This document shows, piece after piece, positions 35,510-51,300 of a DNA stretch of 64,000 nt (position 1 is its first letter; each line of letters starts with the position of its first letter). The stretch spans positions 24,246,052 through 24,310,051 of the forward strand of contig CM037783.1 in NCBI GenBank assembly GCA_021229015.1, read 5' to 3'. Origin of the DNA: Solen grandis. Lineage: Eukaryota; Mollusca; Bivalvia; Adapedonta; Solenidae. A model generated the notes under the pieces. The model was given only the letters and a program-made list of their open reading frames with translations. It had not been told where the DNA came from and ran no database searches. Both the position numbers and the translations under genes were made by a program.

Positions 35510-36000
35510 GATGCTTTACCTACCGATTGCTGTTGGTTAAGTACGAAATTTCCAGTGTGAATGAAAACAGTTCCAAGACAGACAAAATCATTTACCACCC
35601 TAATCTATTTTCATTATATATAAATATTTCACTTTGTAACAAACTTATCCTTTTTCGAAACACCATAATCTTGTGTTTTTTTTTAGTTTTTTTTTTAGTA
35701 TATTTACCTCCAATCTCCGAGTATTACAATAATTTAAAAGCAAATCGAGACTAACATTTATTTCTTCTGGAGACTTACCAAGAATCACCATATCATCAGC
35801 AAATAACAATAAAATCAATATACTATGGCATTAAAATTAAGACCGGAATTAAAATCTTTTTGGAGGAATAACTCTAAGTCTTCAACAAACAAAGAAAAAG
35901 GAATTGGAGACGGTGAAATAGACTATGACGTATACTACAGTGCAAAACTTAATATCTTCTTGCCCCCAAACAGGTCTCAATGTGGCTTTGATAAAACAAT
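35510..36000 (-). pseudogene. decayed LINE reverse transcriptase fragment
   Basis: Minus strand reads LLFADDMVILGKSPEEIN with FADD at 35803-35792, then LDLLLNYCNTRRLEVN and, after frame slips, KIMVFRKR; upstream in another frame FVEDLELFL and SGLNFN precede it. This motif order (palm A-loop-thumb of a non-LTR reverse transcriptase) is unmistakable, but frameshifts near 35825 and 35565 and internal stops show it is dead. A third reverse-transcriptase lineage distinct from those at 10.6 and 14.2 kb. Confidence 0.75.
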
Positions 36001-36640
36001 TATATGCGTATCAACGTCAGTATAATGTATTACAATTTTGAAAATTTAAATGATACCTTTAAGCTAGTTGTCATCTCATCAAACGATGGTGCGTTACCCT
36101 TTCTCGTAAATATAAGTCTATCTACCAATAAAAATCGTTCAATTATTCATTCAGCATTGCCCTACGTCATCATCTGTATGTAGGTAAAAAACCATGCCGA
36201 ATAATGACACCCTCATAATAAAAACCAACAAAATGCATGACCAAAATATACAAACACTCTCTGGATTTATCAATAATAACTCAAATATGCTAATGTAAAC
36301 CGATCAATATAAAAACGACCTCTTATGCCTGGTGCTCAGCTTTATCGAATGCAAACAGGACCTATTTGTTCAGTGATGAAAAAAGGAAAATACTTTAATG
36401 TTTATAAGCTTATTTCTTACGGTAGCTAATAATTGTCCATCGTCGGATACCCACGGCTGTCTATTACACATTTCACTACAATTGTATGGAGAGTAACAGA
36501 ATAATCCGACACTGATAATAAAATGGCAATAGTGCATAACTGGACTTGCTTTCACTGTGATGATCGGTAAGTTTACATTTAATTATTATCTATTTATATA
36601 ATACATTCATTACTGTAAAGCCATTTACAGACAACTTTTA
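36001..36640. other. no recognised gene
   Basis: AT-rich spacer between the LINE fragment and the minisatellite. Nothing identified. Confidence 0.5.
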
Positions 36641-36659
36641 TCGACGAATATAAATTCAC

Positions 36660-40010
<3,351 letters not shown>

Positions 40011-41527
40011 TCTTTTATACTGATCAGTCATTGGGACATGAAAATCCATATTTTCTTAATTTCACTACTCACAATGTCATGTTTGTTGTTACCCTGGTTA
40101 TCATGGTACATTAATGTCCATCAAATACATGGCTTTACCATTAATAATCATTCTACATCACAATCCATGATTACGTTTAATAGTACATCGAACCCATCGC
40201 ACGCACGTTAGACATTTATCTGATTCGGAAGTCCATCTTATCATCCACAAATTCGCAGGACATTTATGCATTAAGAATTACACAAATGGCAGTGCATTTT
40301 ATTATGTAACAATGCCAGTGATTTAATCTTGCTTTATTATTGAATCATAGTGTTAAGAAATCATGCATTTATCTAATTCATCTCCTCACCGATACAGTTT
40401 ACCCTGGACACTGTTCTATCTATCGACCACTGAGTCATGCTTACATACAATCCTTCCCAACGCATTTATCATAATGACAATGCAGTAAATTATTGATTTG
40501 TCTTAATCAATCATCGATCCCAATCATGCATGTACTTTTAATCAATCAGCTATCCAAAACATGATATGTAGATTAATATCATCCATAAGTCCCATTTACT
40601 ATGTAATGTCACATTGAATAAGAGAGAGGGGCAGTAATACTTACATGTGCATTAAATGCAAGAGAGAGAGAGAGGGAGATTTCTTTTATTTGAATGATAA
40701 TGATTGTCACACATCGTTATCGTTATGTAATATCACATTGAATAAGAGAGAGGGGGTGAGAGAGAGAGAGAGAGAGAGCTATTCCTTCTATTTTGACGTA
40801 TAAATAGTATGTGTTCAACAGGACAATAAATGCAGCATAGGTTTGTTGGGGGGAGGGGGGGGTCTGATGTACTTCATCTGACATTTACAAAATACACTCA
40901 CGATAATTATTTCACAAGGCGTCACAAGGCGTTTATAGTATCAACGCGATAATAACCATTTATGCAACAACGGAAAATTACTGATAATGTCGCTAGTATT
41001 GTAAACGACTCTGTTTTTAGACACAATGAGCACTGTCTGTCGGCACTGAAACAATTTTGCCACAATACATCCAACAAATTATTATGTATGCTTTACACCT
41101 CATCAACAATATTTCATGCATTTGTGGACTTTTGTCGTCGCGAGACAGAAATAGTGCTGTCTTACTGTGACATGATACCACACGCAATCACATTATCCCA
41201 GTACAGGAACTACTTTTATTTGCTGAACGCTGTTACATTCGTTAGTAATTAATCACGAGACGAATGTGAATTGTTACTAATGTACGTAGTATAACAGAGC
41301 GCCAAGCTCGATAAGATATACCAGTGTCATTTCTAAGAAATACGAGAACATATTATGTGGAAACTGTGATCTTATTACAGAGAGGATATGCACGTCTTAA
41401 TTTTAAATCTCAAGGACCATTCAATGAAATGAAACTCATTCGAGGATCCAAGAATTTATATCAGTTGGGGGTCTAGGCCCTGGTAATACAGCTGATGTAA
41501 GAGATACTCGTAATGAAACCTATTTTT
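40011..41527. repeat. degenerate minisatellite fringe and GA-rich simple repeats
   Basis: Scattered minisatellite words (CATGCATTTATC) persist to about 40.55 kb in otherwise scrambled sequence. A segment ATGTAAT(G/A)TCACATTGAATAAG recurs at about 40600 and 40722, each followed by (GA)n. A 96-codon plus-strand frame at 40962-41252 has no recognised relatives. Confidence 0.55.
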
Positions 41528-42130
41528 ATACACCCGCACAAGTTTAAGGGGGTATACTGGAATCACTCTGTCGGTTGGTTGGTCGGAGCTTGCTTTTTTT
41601 TAAATTACCTTTGTCATAAGTGGCACATCTTCACAAATGAGACATGTATACCTTGTATGAGGATAGAGCTTTGATGAGCTGATAGACCAATGTCACTGTT
41701 ACTTTAAATATTTTATTTTAAATTTTTTTGTCAGGAAAATTCGGTGCGTTGCGTGGGTCTAGTAGGACAAGGTCACTGTTATTGAAAATGTTTTGTTCAT
41801 AAAACTGAATTTAATTATTAACTTTTTACCAGACATGAGATACGTTATCAAGTTTAGAACATACCTTGTGTGAAGATAAAGCTTAGATAAGCTGTTGGGG
41901 ACTAATGGGTTAAGGTCAAGGTCATTTTTACTAAAACTGCTTACTGTCTGTCCATAAAATAGATGTTTAACAGCTTTTGTAAGACATTTAACCATGTTTT
42001 GAACATATTCCTATTTTGTGTGAAATTTTTGACAGGTCTTTCATGAGACTGATTCTCTATTTACTTAAATCAATAGTAACTTCTTTAAACATACTTACAT
42101 ACTGTTAGAAAGCAGTATGTGGGGGTATAA
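41528..42130 (+). mobile_element. non-autonomous repeat with ACACCCGC... and ...GTGGGGGTATA ends
   Basis: Opens TATACACCCGCACAAG and closes CAGTATGTGGGGGTATA. The internal TGTCGGTTGGTTGGTCGG and the repeated ATACCTTGT(A/G)TGA(G/A)GAT blocks (about 41650 and 41870) give two to three diverged units of about 220 bp. The general style matches the element at 25912-27091, though it is not the same family. No coding capacity. Confidence 0.5.
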
Positions 42131-42174
42131 GCAAACACCTATAAAACAAAGATAGTCTAAAAATCTCAGGAAAG

Positions 42175-42570
42175 CACATAACAAATTCCAATTCTCGCAA
42201 AGTCACGTTTTCAATATCTCTTTTTCTATTAAAGATATGTACATTATGTATTAAAATAAAACCAGAAATAAAAATGTTTCATATAAAATAGAAAAGTACT
42301 TGCATCATAAATATCTAAAATGTGTTGTTTTTCTGCAACTGGTCGAATTTAAATGATAATCTAAAAGTTTTTTATTTTAAAATTAAATCAAACAGAAAAT
42401 AAATCCTTGCAGTAGAGAAATGATTATTTTATAATATGGTTACATTTTCTTCTGTGATTTTTCTATACCTTTTTGAATATTTACAATATTCAATGATCTG
42501 CTGTGTGCCAAAACAATATTTTCCACTGGCATTTACAGGAGTTTCCTATCTCTGTTTAATATGTCTTTGG
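42175..42570 (+). repeat. dispersed repeat of about 450 bp, copy 2
   Basis: Matches 6435-6930 in order and orientation (GCAAAGTCACGTTT, TGTTGTTTTTCTGCAACTGG, TTCTTCTGTGATTTTT, ACAGGAGTTTCC). Non-coding. Confidence 0.6.
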
Positions 42571-45500
42571 TATGAGTAATCTCTGTGACACTTCTATTTT
42601 TTATTCATTTTAAGTATAACGCCCCAACAGGGAATCCAGCCACCCTAGGTCTAGTAATCAAAGCGGGATCCCAGGTTTCTAAATTTCGGGGTCCAGACCT
42701 CCGGTCTCCCTCTATAGATCAGCGCATGAAACTATCACCCCGCCCAGCCTGCCCCGCTTCCAAGAACAACCCTTTTAATCATGCGCTGGAAAATAATGAC
42801 CACATATGCACTGTGCACACATGACCTTTGTATGTACATGTGAGTTGTGTTTGCACAATGCTTTTGCATTAAAGTGGATTTGTGTGTATAAGCGTTGACA
42901 GATATGGGATTAAGTATCATATATGTCTGAATTGTCTATCACATATATCTAGAAACGTGGATATCTAAAGATAAAAATGTCCCAGGCCAATAATCAGGTA
43001 AGAGATATTACTTTTTTGTCTCCTTTTTTAACTGCTCACTAATCTATTAACAATTCTAACACGACTCGCATATTTCTTTTTATACAGACAGAAAGGAAGG
43101 AGATATACTCACGGCAAGATGGGAATCACAGTTTGGTATCGAACAGATAAGAGCGATACATATACTGAAATGTTAATAGATCGCTGAAAATCAACACAAA
43201 AGAAATGAAATTTCAGTGTCATAGATGTCGAAAATTAAAATCAGCTCTTCGTTTTCGCTCCGATAATTTACATTTCCTACCTAGTGAGCATCAGTTTGGA
43301 AACGTTTTTAATGAGATTGCGAACCCATGAAATTATTCTCAAAATTAGGTACCCTGTACTTACAAACCCAGTACCACACCACATTAAAGTTCAATGTAAC
43401 CTACCAAATGAACAATATTTTTAATACGTTTTAATACGTTTACTTTTGAATACAAGCATTTACAATTATTTATAAATCACGTGAATGTTATTGATATGTT
43501 GTTTTAATTTCTTCAGTGGAACTATATTTGCTTGGTACCAAGAGAAGTAAGTTTTTTTAAATGTGAATTAAAGATGTTATTAATCTGTTTTCAGCATGCG
43601 CACAATTCGAATTCTTATAGGGGATTTTTATCCTAACATAAACATAGCCTCAACATGTAAATCATACGCTGAAAATGCATGGTACATTTACGCATGTATT
43701 GATTGTGCGAATGTGCTTATTTGAAAGTACGTAAAATGCTTATACATTGTTTTTCTATTAGGTTTTATCATTTTCCTTACTCTTTCACCATTTGGATCAC
43801 TTTATCTAGTCTAATGTAGTATAAAGTTTCCTTCGATTTTGATCCAGATTATATAAACAGAGAAAGAATTTTTTCCAGACAACTATGGCAACTTTCAGGA
43901 ATTTGAGTGTATGGGTGAATTTTTTCATTGTAGTAATAATGGACTTATGTCTGTTATTTTATTGATCTGTCTTGTGGAAATGATGGCGTCCTTCAGGTTT
44001 CTACAGTGCGAAAAAGGCGTTCAGCAAGAAAATGGAGAAATAACATACAAGCTTGAAGTATCAGGTAATGGTCGTACATTATTAGTAAGGAAGTAAAATA
44101 TATTTGTGAATTTCGATTTAAGAATTGTTTTAAAAAACAATCATGTAAAGTTAGGTGGCAATTAATTGTTCTCTGGTTTTGAAGGAAGCATAACTGAGGT
44201 TGACGCTAACTTCATTTCAGGGGTCAGCTTTTTCACAAGCCGCCAGTACCGATTAATGAACATTGATTGGACTGAAAATAAATAAATAAAAAAGTTCCCG
44301 ATAAGATCGGAATGTTACACTATATATATATGTGTGTGTGTGTGTGTCATTATTTTTAATTAGGAAATAAACAATGAAGAATTCCAGTTACATTTGCCCA
44401 CGCAGTGACGGGTTTCTTTAATTTATATAAATCCGTTAGTGAACGTATTTACGGCAGACAAAATGAAGATGAACTAAAAATAAAAATGTAATGTACTACA
44501 AGCTGAAGTGACCATCCTAATGACTACCACCAATCACAATGGAGCATATATTTTCTGTCACACTAATATATCACGTAGGCCTACCGGTAATTTGACAAAT
44601 TCTTGAAGACGATTTTAATCAGTAGAGAAATGTCTACGAGCACAATGGACGTCGCGGGTTAAGGAACATGTGACGGAAATACATACATGATATATTCATA
44701 ACGTCAGACGTTTTCTCCCCTTTTATGTATTATTACTTAATTCCGTCAGTATTTCAAAGATAATTTAGCTTACTCATCTCATGACATTCGCGGCATTTTG
44801 AATTACAATTGCGCGCGTGTGTGTGTGTGTGTGTTTATGATATTTGAGGAAATACACATGGTTAACTGTAAGCACAAGCAAGCTTTCGTTCTGCATTAGT
44901 GTGTTAATACATTGATAATCTGATGTGATAAAGTGATTATATATCACATTTTGTGATGCCGATTTTTGATGTGGCATACATTATCTCATTTATAGCAAAT
45001 CTGTTACAAATGTGATTGTTACGGATGTTGTCTAACTAAGCTACGCCTATTTTACACAGAATAAGATTTTTTTTAAAGGCCCATTATTCTTCCCAATGCA
45101 GTGTATATTATTCGGAGAGAAAAGCAAAATGTGTACTACAGATTTGTTAAGAAATGCAATTTGTACATGTTCGCTGGCGACATCATTACGAAAATGCATG
45201 AATAAGAAAGAATATCTTACTTAAGATCATTCAATTGTTTACAAAATACCTTATTTGCATATTCCGCATATCTTCGTCAATTTTCTGAGGTTTTGCAAAG
45301 ACCTTCCGTATGCTCCCGTTAACGAATCACGAGTGCTTTAATTGATGACGTAGCAGATAATTCAATTGTGATTCGGCTACGGTTTTTCAAATTCAAAATA
45401 TTTTCAATTACTGACCGTCTTTGGGAATACACGCCAATGCAAAATGTAAACAATGAGAGTATTTTAACATCAATCCAAAATACTAAATTGCGTCATTTGA

Positions 45501-45774
45501 TCAACACTTTCAATGCGTTTAACTGTTATTTTACAGCAGATATTTGCAAATTATGTACCATTTGTGTTAGTCTACAATATGTCAATATTAGTTCATATTT
45601 TCTTTTTCATGAAAATTATATTATTATGAAATATAATGGGCCTTTAAACAGGACGGTAAAAGTTGTTTTTTTTTTTCCCCACCACTTTTTTAAAGACATG
45701 AAAGATAACTTTGAAGAAATTTCAGGTCTGTTTTCCATTTAGTCCTCGCTTATCAAACTTTTATATAATTCTGC
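42571..45774. other. intergenic, microsatellites and an unsupported small frame
   Basis: A GC-richer block at about 42615-42780 and (TG)n at about 44330-44347 and 44812-44834. No protein recognised except the doubtful frame at 43911. Confidence 0.5.
43911..44096 (+). CDS. doubtful small ORF or first exon with a signal-like N terminus
   Basis: A 61-codon frame whose residues 12-30 (LMSVILLICLVEMMASFRF) are hydrophobic as in a signal peptide or anchor, followed by a polar stretch with one Cys. A splice-donor-like CAG|GTAATG lies at about 44063-44071, so it could be a first exon. I do not recognise the protein, and no matching second exon was found downstream. May be chance. Confidence 0.15.
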   Translation: MGEFFHCSNNGLMSVILLICLVEMMASFRFLQCEKGVQQENGEITYKLEVSGNGRTLLVRK

Positions 45775-46915
45775 AACTACAAATAGATCACATATATCAA
45801 TATTCTGAAAAATGGGGTCTTACAATAAATGTTGATAAGACAAAATATGTACATATATTTTAAAAAAATCTAACCATATTTTGAGGGTGTACGCAAACTG
45901 TTAATAACGCAGTGTATGGGGAACTGGGTAGGCTACCATTAAATACATCTTTTCTAAAGTCATTAAGGTACTGGTCAAAAGTTGCTACTTCCAATAACAA
46001 CTTAATTCATGCATCATTAATTGTCAGTTGAACAATTATTTTCCAATACATGATAGTTGATGGATGAGTAAAATCAAAAATACATTGGATAACTCTTTGG
46101 TCCTCCGTGCATTCGGGTACATGTACTTCCTCCAGCCGTAATTAGCTGGACGTTGCTATATGACTGAAACAATGTCGAAGCGACGGTAAACTCAAATAGT
46201 CAAGTCAAATCTTTGGTTAAGTTAAAATCTCTATGTTAAAATCTATCCAAAACTTTTTGAGCGTGTTAAAGACCAATTTATACAATCGTGAAGAACGCAA
46301 GTATCTGCTTGTAGAAAATTAAAATATTACGTTAGATTTAAAAGAATTTGAACCATATCTGTATAACATTAAGAATGATTTGTTGAGAATATCACTTACA
46401 CAATTTAGATTAAGTTCCCATAATTAGCTGTTGAGTCTGGTAGATTTAACGATATGAGTAGGGAAGATAGAATTTGTTTATGATATAGTCAAAGACAAGA
46501 AGTCAGAATACCATTTCTTATTAGACTGTCCTAAATATAGGGATATAAGAGATACAGGTCGTTACCAACAGTTCACAGTTTTATAAATATTATGTCAAGT
46601 AGGTCTAAAAGACGTGTTTAAACATTGCAAAATATGCTTAAAAAAGCAATGAAAAGCATCTATCTTAAAATAAGTTTCAGATTAACAATATATTTTATGA
46701 ATATACTGATTTGCAATATATTGTCTTTTTATTTTTATAAACACTTAGATTTCAGCTGAATCGTTATATGTTATATGTGTAGTGTTTGTTCTTGGTGTCA
46801 TGCGAAAACATTATTAGAATTTTATTATTAGCATTAGTATGAGTTTGGGTGAATGGCATTGCTATTTGCCGATATGCCAAATAAAATGAGTTTGAGTTAT
46901 AATACTGGTTTAGCA
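45775..46915 (+). pseudogene. decayed non-LTR retrotransposon with SINE insertion
   Basis: About 45775-45860 reads LQLQIDHIYQYSEKWGLTIN then VDKTKYVHIF, the thumb region of a non-LTR reverse transcriptase. About 46390-46560 reads ISLTQFRLSSH and EYHFLLDCPKYRDIRD, the C-terminal H/C-rich tail of such elements. Stops and frameshifts are frequent. A related SINE tail interrupts it at 46105-46195. The segment ends AATAAAATGAGTTTGAG, similar to LINE 3' ends. Confidence 0.65.
46105..46195 (+). repeat. SINE 3' fragment nested in the decayed non-LTR element
   Basis: GTAATTAGCTGGACGTTGC, TATATGACTGAAAC and GCGACGGTAAAC match the 3' half of the SINE family. Head and most of the body are absent. Confidence 0.6.
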
Positions 46916-47354
46916 AGATACAAGATTCTAAAAAAATGCTGGTGGTTTGTTGAGAACTGATATAATTCTTAATTTTAGTACATTGTCATATAAAAAATAT
47001 CATAATTTTCATATTCTCTGACACATGTTAAAAAGCATGACGCCAGTTTCAAATATATGTCTCATTTGTATCATTTTATGTTGCCGGTTCTTTTATTTAC
47101 TGGACATTTTCCGAGTATAAGTATAAGAAATGCTAACGACTTTGGTGACCACATGTTGCTCATTAACTATACTATTTACGGCTTGCGTAGCTGTTTTTAG
47201 TTTGATCAACAACATTTATTGATCACGAGCGTTTTATTTTGACTTTGTTCTGTATACTAGATATACATTTTATACAAAAGATAAAGAATCAAAAGAAACG
47301 AAGCATAAAATCGATTTTAAAGGTTTTCGTACAAAACCACCATATGTAGCACGC

Positions 47355-47750
47355 ATAAACTATTATGTCCAATGAATGTGGGCTCAAGTATTGCATTTTC
47401 TAGTTATCACATTCAATGTCACTGTGACCTTGAACTTGGAACTAGTGACACCGAAATCACTAGTGATCCTCTATTAGCCATAGCCTAACACCCTATTAAG
47501 TTTAAGGAATGTGGGCTTAAGTGTTCTCATTATATTTTGGGCCGGTGGCTTTTAATAACGAAATAAAGAATTTGAATCTGTCATATTCAAGATCACTGTG
47601 ACCTTGACCTTTGTTCTAGTGGCCTCAATATCAATAGGGGTCACCGACTTCTCATGACCCCAATTTTATTATGTTTGAGGAATATAGGTTTAAACGTTCT
47701 CTATCTACTAATCTGAGCCGAAATGGTCTACCGACGGATTAACATTTGAA
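47355..47750 (+). repeat. interspersed repeat with two internal units (TCACTGTGACCTTGA motif)
   Basis: Two units of about 170 bp, each with GGAATGTGGGCT(T/C)AAG or similar, a CA(T/A)TCAA(T/G)(G/A)TCACTGTGACCTTGA block and an AATAGGGGTCA-like end, followed by TCTACCGACGG. A non-coding repeat type common in molluscs as far as I know; boundaries approximate. Confidence 0.5.
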
Positions 47751-48109
47751 AAATGACATGCCTCCCTTTCCTCGAGTTATAAGGGTAATTTTATGATATC
47801 TCTCTCTTTTTTTTTTATTATTATTTACTTTACTTAAAATTGCTTTGAAATCTATGAAATGGTAGAAAGATTCATGGTAAATTGTAGACCACTCACAGAT
47901 AGGACTTAAATCTCTTTACGGGCATGAACAAATTCTTTATCTTTCTATTTTTTTTTTTAATTCTGCCAAATGATGTTTTCTCGATTAAAAAAAAATGAGA
48001 TGCATGCGAAGAAAATAATCTTGAATAATAATAATAAACAAATGATAACAGACCCCACTAAAATGCTTTTAATTCTTTGCGTCAGATTGGTCAGTCAGCA
48101 GACGAAGTA
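47751..48109. other. 5' flank of the transporter gene
   Basis: Poly-T and AT-rich sequence. Acceptor-like CGTCAG ends at 48085 and a second TCAG at 48094, so a non-coding upstream exon is possible. No promoter element recognised. Confidence 0.4.
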
Positions 48110-48371
48110 ATGGAGGACAAGGAACTACTAACTGACGAACACGATAGCGTCACAATCGGGGCGGAGTCACCAAAGGACGATCTCGTGCTTGAAGAAGCCC
48201 CGGATGGAGGGAGGAGAGCATGGCTCATAGTGCTCTCGTGCACGTTGATGGGGTTTTTCCACTCTATGATAACATACCTTAATACGCTCGGGGCACTGGG
48301 AATTTCGGCCCAGATAAACACGGACCTATCCAATCTTGCGGCAGCTGGTTCGGCCGTGGCTAACCTCTTTG
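48110..48371 (+). CDS. transporter exon 1 (coding)
   Basis: 262 bases, residues 1-87, leaves in phase 1 at TTTG|GTAAAC. Acidic lead, PDGG motif and the first two membrane spans. Confidence 0.8.
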
Positions 48372-51300
48372 GTAAACAATAAATAAACTACTCTTGTGTA
48401 TCTTATACAATTAGCGTTGCTAAAGATTATTGTCACAGGCAGTACATTTGCAATGATATAAATGTTTTTTTAACTTGAAGCACTTGATATCTGCAGATAT
48501 AACGTGGGATTGCATTATGATTTTCGTACCGACCCACTCTTTTTCTCCAAGAAAATATATTCTGGCTCACTGTTGATCTAATCTTATATCTTTTTGTGTT
48601 GATTAGGAAAAAATATCTTGCTACTTATACCAATTCTCTTCTATTGGCCATACTTTGTTCCTAGGATGGTAATCACTACTACTGGGACATGGATCAAACC
48701 CCTTTATTAGATACAGTGACACTCACAATCGGCCATAAAGTTTGATAGGGTCTTTCAGTCTTTTCAGTTCAGCTGATATTCCTGCATTTATTGATATGAA
48801 GAAAACAATTTGTAAACGAAAACTAGTACGACTTCATACTGATTGAAAAGAAACCTTTATATAGTTAATTACTGACTGCGGGCTATAAAGAAATAATTTT
48901 AAGTATTCGCTCAAGATAAAGATTACCTGTGGTAAAGTTATGACAGTTAAAAAATAACAATATTCGTAACTTGGATATTGACTTACAGGCGGGGGGACCC
49001 CGAATGCACTGGGGCACCCAGGAAGAAATATCGACCATTGAAAGCCCTCACATAAAAAAACCCCGATCGACTAGACCGATACTCGAACCCGTAGCGGTGG
49101 CGGGCTACGTAAAGGTAAACCAGCTTCTATAACCACTTGACCACGGAGGATCCCTTCAGGTAATATTACACAGAAAGGAATGAATTGCTTCATACAGTGA
49201 GTGGCCTTATCTATGTCGCTGACATGGACGTCATATTCGCCGTCTCGCAGCTTGAATCTCTGACGTCCACGTACTGACGTTGCAAAGGTTACGTATATTT
49301 ACTCTTGACAGCGTTGGTAGCCGGGATGTTCATGCTGTACTACGGCTACAGACGAACGTGTGTGGTGGGATCCGCTCTCCTTGGAATTGGCTTCCTCATC
49401 TGCATCCTGACCGAGGAAGGTATGGGGGCGCTCTACGGCATTTGCCTCATTCTGCTGTGCGGTAAGTCCCCCCCCCCCTCCCCCACACTCACACACAAAC
49501 TTTTGGTTTTAGCAAAGACTTACTGATATAGTATCTGACACAGATAATCATTTTCATATGATATATGCATGCACTTTAGAATAAAGATATTTTTACTGAA
49601 ACCCTATGGTGACAGCAAATACAAACTTATATGGGATAACAAACTTTTATGACACGTACAGTCAGTGTCTATTATTTCCTCAAAACATCACTTCTTATTA
49701 CACTTTTTACGCTTATCAAAACCGCATAGCAATGTCCACTTTTTGTTAAAACGCAGTGGTACAGTTCTAATTAGCAGGAGAAAAAACAACAACAACGGTA
49801 TTTATCAACATTTTATCTGCTTTTTGACTATATACACACAAATAGAAGTAGTTATGATACTAATTACTATAGATAATTCAATGCCAAAGTAATCCAGGTC
49901 TTTATTTATAGTTACATTACACGAATTATAATAAAGAACTTATTAGTTTAAACATTTGTAAAAGTTACATATGGTCGGGAACGACCTTACTGTATGAAGG
50001 TGGAAACTTGGCGCATTTAAGCAGATGTCCTAAGCCCGGATGTAGCCTATGTCCTCAGTAGATATGTAGCCGAGTTCCCGCATATGTGCAGGTGCACTCG
50101 GCACGGGTGTAGCCGTGATCAGATGTCCTCAGTGGAAATGTAGACGAGTTCCTGCATATAAGCATGTGCCTCGGTCCGGATATAGCCGTATTCCCACCCA
50201 TTAACAAGTGACACACAGTTGTTCTTGTCCACGTGGCAAACACGTGAATAAAATTTTTATATTCTGTTCCACGAAGGTCTTGGGTCAGCGTTTATCAGAC
50301 TGTCGGTAGAAATACCCATCCTGGAGTACTTCACGACTAGGAGGATGCGAGCTCTCTTCATTCTCACCCTCGGGCAGATCGCCGGCAGATTCTTTATGGT
50401 ACTGCTCCTTGTTTCCGGTCGGCTGGACGTCAAGTTAAGAGTGATTTATGGGTAATATACGTTTTCGAAATCATAATTTCCGTTGGATTAATGTTTCGTT
50501 GAATCTCTATTACATGTACAAGCAATTCCGTTGGTGCATATTTTCGTGAAGGCATGTTTCTAGAAACCGCGATGTTTACTGAAATCGGTCACCACTGAAA
50601 CCAAGAAACATTAATTACATTATTATTATTATTATTACAATGTATTATTATTATTTTGCTGCTGCTGTTTGTTTTTCCAGAAACGTCTGGTTAGATATGA
50701 TTTATTTTCTCATTAAAGAGCCTCAAATGGATAGTATTCTTTGTTAAATCACGCACGAGTAAAACCGTTGTAAAATAGGACCAGAGAATCTCATTAAAAC
50801 CAGTCATTGCGTCATTACACTAATTGCAAATACATGATGCTCGTATTTGTCCAAACACTAATCAGTTACAATGAAATGCCTTTCCCTACTTTGTGACCTT
50901 TTGAAATGCACATATTTCAAACCAGTTTTTATACTTCTCACGTACCTGGATTTTCAGTACTGACCAACTAAGCCGAGGACCGGCGTACAAATCAGCTTTT
51001 AATATAACATAATTAAAAAATATTCTAGAAAATAAAATAATTGAATCATATCTAAACAAAAATGATCATAGTAACACTTTGATAAATTTATGTACCGGTA
51101 TGCATCATGTGTTGTACTTAAGTGACCATACATACGTTTACACTTGTACGGATCAGTAAATGCCTTCCAGCTGGCTTGCGGTAGGTCGGTGGTTCTACCC
51201 GGGTACCTCTGTGTACTCGGGGTCTTCCTCCACCTGTAATTAGCTGGACGTCGCTATATGATTGAAATACTATCGCAGTGACGGTAAACACCAATACAAC

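Noticed and set aside
40962..41252. 96-codon plus-strand frame
   Set aside because: Not recognised, in AT-rich sequence next to simple repeats; no splice or promoter evidence. Mentioned only within the regional entry.
42585..42824. 79-codon plus-strand frame over a GC-richer patch
   Set aside because: No recognisable domain and no splice support; the GC rise alone is not evidence of coding.
45368..45742. 124-codon plus-strand frame upstream of the non-LTR remnant
   Set aside because: It does not read as endonuclease or reverse transcriptase and has no recognised motif, so it was not joined to the element.
48077..48110. Upstream TTG start for the transporter
   Set aside because: Eukaryotic initiation at TTG is unlikely; the ATG at 48110 begins a good acidic N terminus and the region before it contains splice-acceptor-like TCAG words.
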